Assembly (NCBI GenBank): GCA_011634665.1
Contig: WAEK01000011.1
Span: forward strand, 506,001 to 570,000
Direction: 5' to 3'
From: Mortierella sp. BCC40632
Taxonomy: Eukaryota > Mortierellomycota > Mortierellomycetes > Mortierellales > Mortierellaceae
DNA length: 64,000 bases
Shown: one piece after another, positions 62,585 through 64,000 of the stretch
Layout of the letters: each line of letters starts with the position of its first letter
How positions within the stretch are numbered: the first letter of the stretch is position 1
Made by a program: the position numbers and the translations under genes
Notes under the pieces: model-generated
Seen by the model: the letters and a program-made list of their open reading frames with translations, nothing else
Told to the model about the DNA's origin: nothing
Database searches by the model: none

Positions 62585-64000
62585 TCAGTTGCCATTGTCG
62601 CGTTGCTGATGCAGACTAAGGGTCGACGCGCCTCCTCTAGAACCCATTTCAAGTGCATTCTCCTGATGAAACTCAATACTATACTTGGAACGAACCAACT
62701 GAGTCCGAGAGGAAGAAGAATTCACTCCTTGCTTTAACCGTTTGGCTTCCTCCTCTTCCTTGTACTTGGCAAGATCCAATCTCTTTTGGTCAATTCCTCC
62801 GATCCAAAGGAAAACAACGGGGATGACCAAGAAAAGGGTACCGCTCATGGTCAAACAAATGGCCCAAAATCCAAAGTGTTCATAGACAAGTCCACAGACA
62901 ACAGGTCCTACAAGGACCCCGACCGAAAACGCCATGTTGAACATGGCATACGCACGCGCAAAACCGTCACCCGTGCCGGTGGATCGAACCACGGCCGAGA
63001 TTTCACCCAAGATTGGGGTTAGGATGGCTGTGCCTGAGACACCGATGATGGTGAACAAGAAGATGATCATTGGCAACGAGTTTTGAGAGGCTCCTGCGGC
63101 AATGATGGCACCACCACAGGCGAGAATTGAGACAACGCACATGGCTTTGGCACCGACTTTGTCCGACAGGGCACCTTTTTTGGGGGAGGAGGGGAGGAGG
63201 GGAGGAGGGGTGAAAAAGGAAGGGTTAGGAGGCCATTTGAGGTCATCGGTACAAATCTAGAAGAGAAAAGAAAGGGACCTAAAATATATATCTCTGTACA
63301 CCGCTTACCAGAGAGTGGGCTAGTAAGAGTTGGAAGAGAGAATGCCATAAAGACTAGTCCAATCCTTTCAGACGTCAAATCAAATGTACTCGCTAGATGC
63401 AAAGGCACTGTCGGTTCTGCACCCGAAAAGACAAACGCGTTACAGGCCGTGACGAGAACACAACCGATAAGCCGTTTGCTTTTCAATAACTTTCGGAAGC
63501 TGGTACTGGTCTCTTCTCGCTCTTGCTTACGTCTGGCCACCACTTGGGCTTCTTCTTCCATGGCCTCGTCTCGCATGCCTTGTTCCCGAAGAGCTTTGAC
63601 AATCTCTTCGCGCTCTTCGATAATGAACGCTCGACAGATAAAGTCAAGCAAAGTAATGGCGCTACAAAAGATGAACGGTGCACGGTATCCGCCACGTTCG
63701 TAAAGCAGACCTCCCAGGGGGGGACCAGACATGAGTCCAAGGGTGTAGCCGATCAAGACCTTGCCCATCTGAAGACCCAACTGGTCTGCAGGAAAGACAT
63801 CTGTGATCAGAGCGAGACCCAATGTCCAGACAGAGCCACCGGCGACACCCTGGAGTAGACGGGCCAAGAGAAAGACATAGAAATTGGTTGCGACCATGAA
63901 CAAAAGAGTCGAGATCAACATGCCGACAAGACCGATCAACATTGGAGTTCGACGGGCGACAAAGAAATCGCCCAGGACACCAAAGAGAGGAGCCGAGACA
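62585..64000 (-). CDS. MFS transporter (DHA1/vesicular-amine-like), 5' end outside window
   Basis: Proton-coupled or facilitative multispan transporter. Two exons are visible, 62585-63174 and 63309 to beyond the right edge, joined in phase 1, covering about 427 C-terminal residues. The sequence enters at the TM2/TM3 loop: FGVLGDFFVARRTPML is MFS motif A (G..aDr.grr). YVFLLARLLQGVAGGSVW (TM4) and IGYTLGLMSGPPLGGLLYE (motif C, TM5) follow, then a charged central loop (ALREQGMRDEAMEEEAQ). The C-terminal half has GALSDKVGAKAM (second motif A) and SVGVLVGPVVCGLVYEHFG. The C-terminal tail is cytosolic, Ser-rich. This pattern fits the DHA1/SLC18-like group. Substrate unknown. Confidence 0.9.

Overview
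The window reads as chromosomal DNA of an early-diverging filamentous fungus, most likely Mucoromycota and quite possibly Mortierellomycotina. The genes are single-copy eukaryotic housekeeping genes with many short, phase-consistent spliceosomal introns. There is a 161-residue fungal-type tropomyosin, long homopolymer and (CT)n tracts outside exons, and a relic resembling the crinkler N-terminal domain common in Mortierella and Glomeromycotina. The clade is inferred; no rRNA gene is present to test it. Where I worked out exons, the stated coordinates keep the reading frame across every junction.

Layout. 0.5-6.6 kb (-): exportin-1/CRM1, 18 coding exons. 8.1-10.1 kb (+): a helical-repeat gene, perhaps SPO22/ZIP4-like, whose 3' part looks decayed. 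10.3-13.4 kb (-): ITFG1/TIP-like FG-GAP membrane protein, divergent from the mRNA cap guanine-N7 methyltransferase (13.8-15.6 kb, +). 16.9-20.0 kb (+): SLC35A-type nucleotide-sugar transporter with a 1.56-kb intron. 21.4-22.4 kb (+): intronless membrane-anchored coiled-coil protein. 22.4-24.6 kb: no recognisable gene. 24.6-25.3 kb (+): cytochrome-b5-like MAPR/Dap1 protein. 26.2-28.9 kb (+): Whi5/Nrm1-like G1/S repressor candidate. 29.3-32.4 kb (-): choline/ethanolamine kinase. 33.3-35.1 kb (-): Ser/Pro-rich unknown. 36.8-38.1 kb (-): tropomyosin. 39.3-43.1 kb (-): large PH-domain protein. 53.1-56.6 kb (+): three-finger C2H2 protein. 57.6-59.5 kb (+): dysferlin-domain (Spo73/Mug65/Pex23-like) protein. 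59.8-62.2 kb (+): histidyl-tRNA synthetase. 62.6 kb to the right edge (-): MFS transporter, 5' end outside the window.

The unusual part is about 44.9-52.5 kb, an accessory island bounded by two same-orientation copies of a 0.9-kb repeat. Between them lie a frameshifted crinkler-like N-terminal exon, a ~100-bp duplicated coding-like block, an intact 616-residue gene with a PD-(D/E)XK-like nuclease motif, an orphan terminal exon, and a broken Tc1/mariner transposase. This looks like a turnover zone for lineage-specific effector/nuclease genes inside an otherwise conserved neighbourhood.

Three introns use GC-AG boundaries (two in exportin-1, one in choline kinase), all with the donor GCAAGT. 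They are required to keep frame and recover conserved residues, and would be missed by a GT-only gene finder. The housekeeping genes are not functionally linked as an operon; the only shared regulatory DNA I can point to is the divergent promoters (XPO1 with the 8.1-kb gene, and ITFG1-like with the cap methyltransferase).
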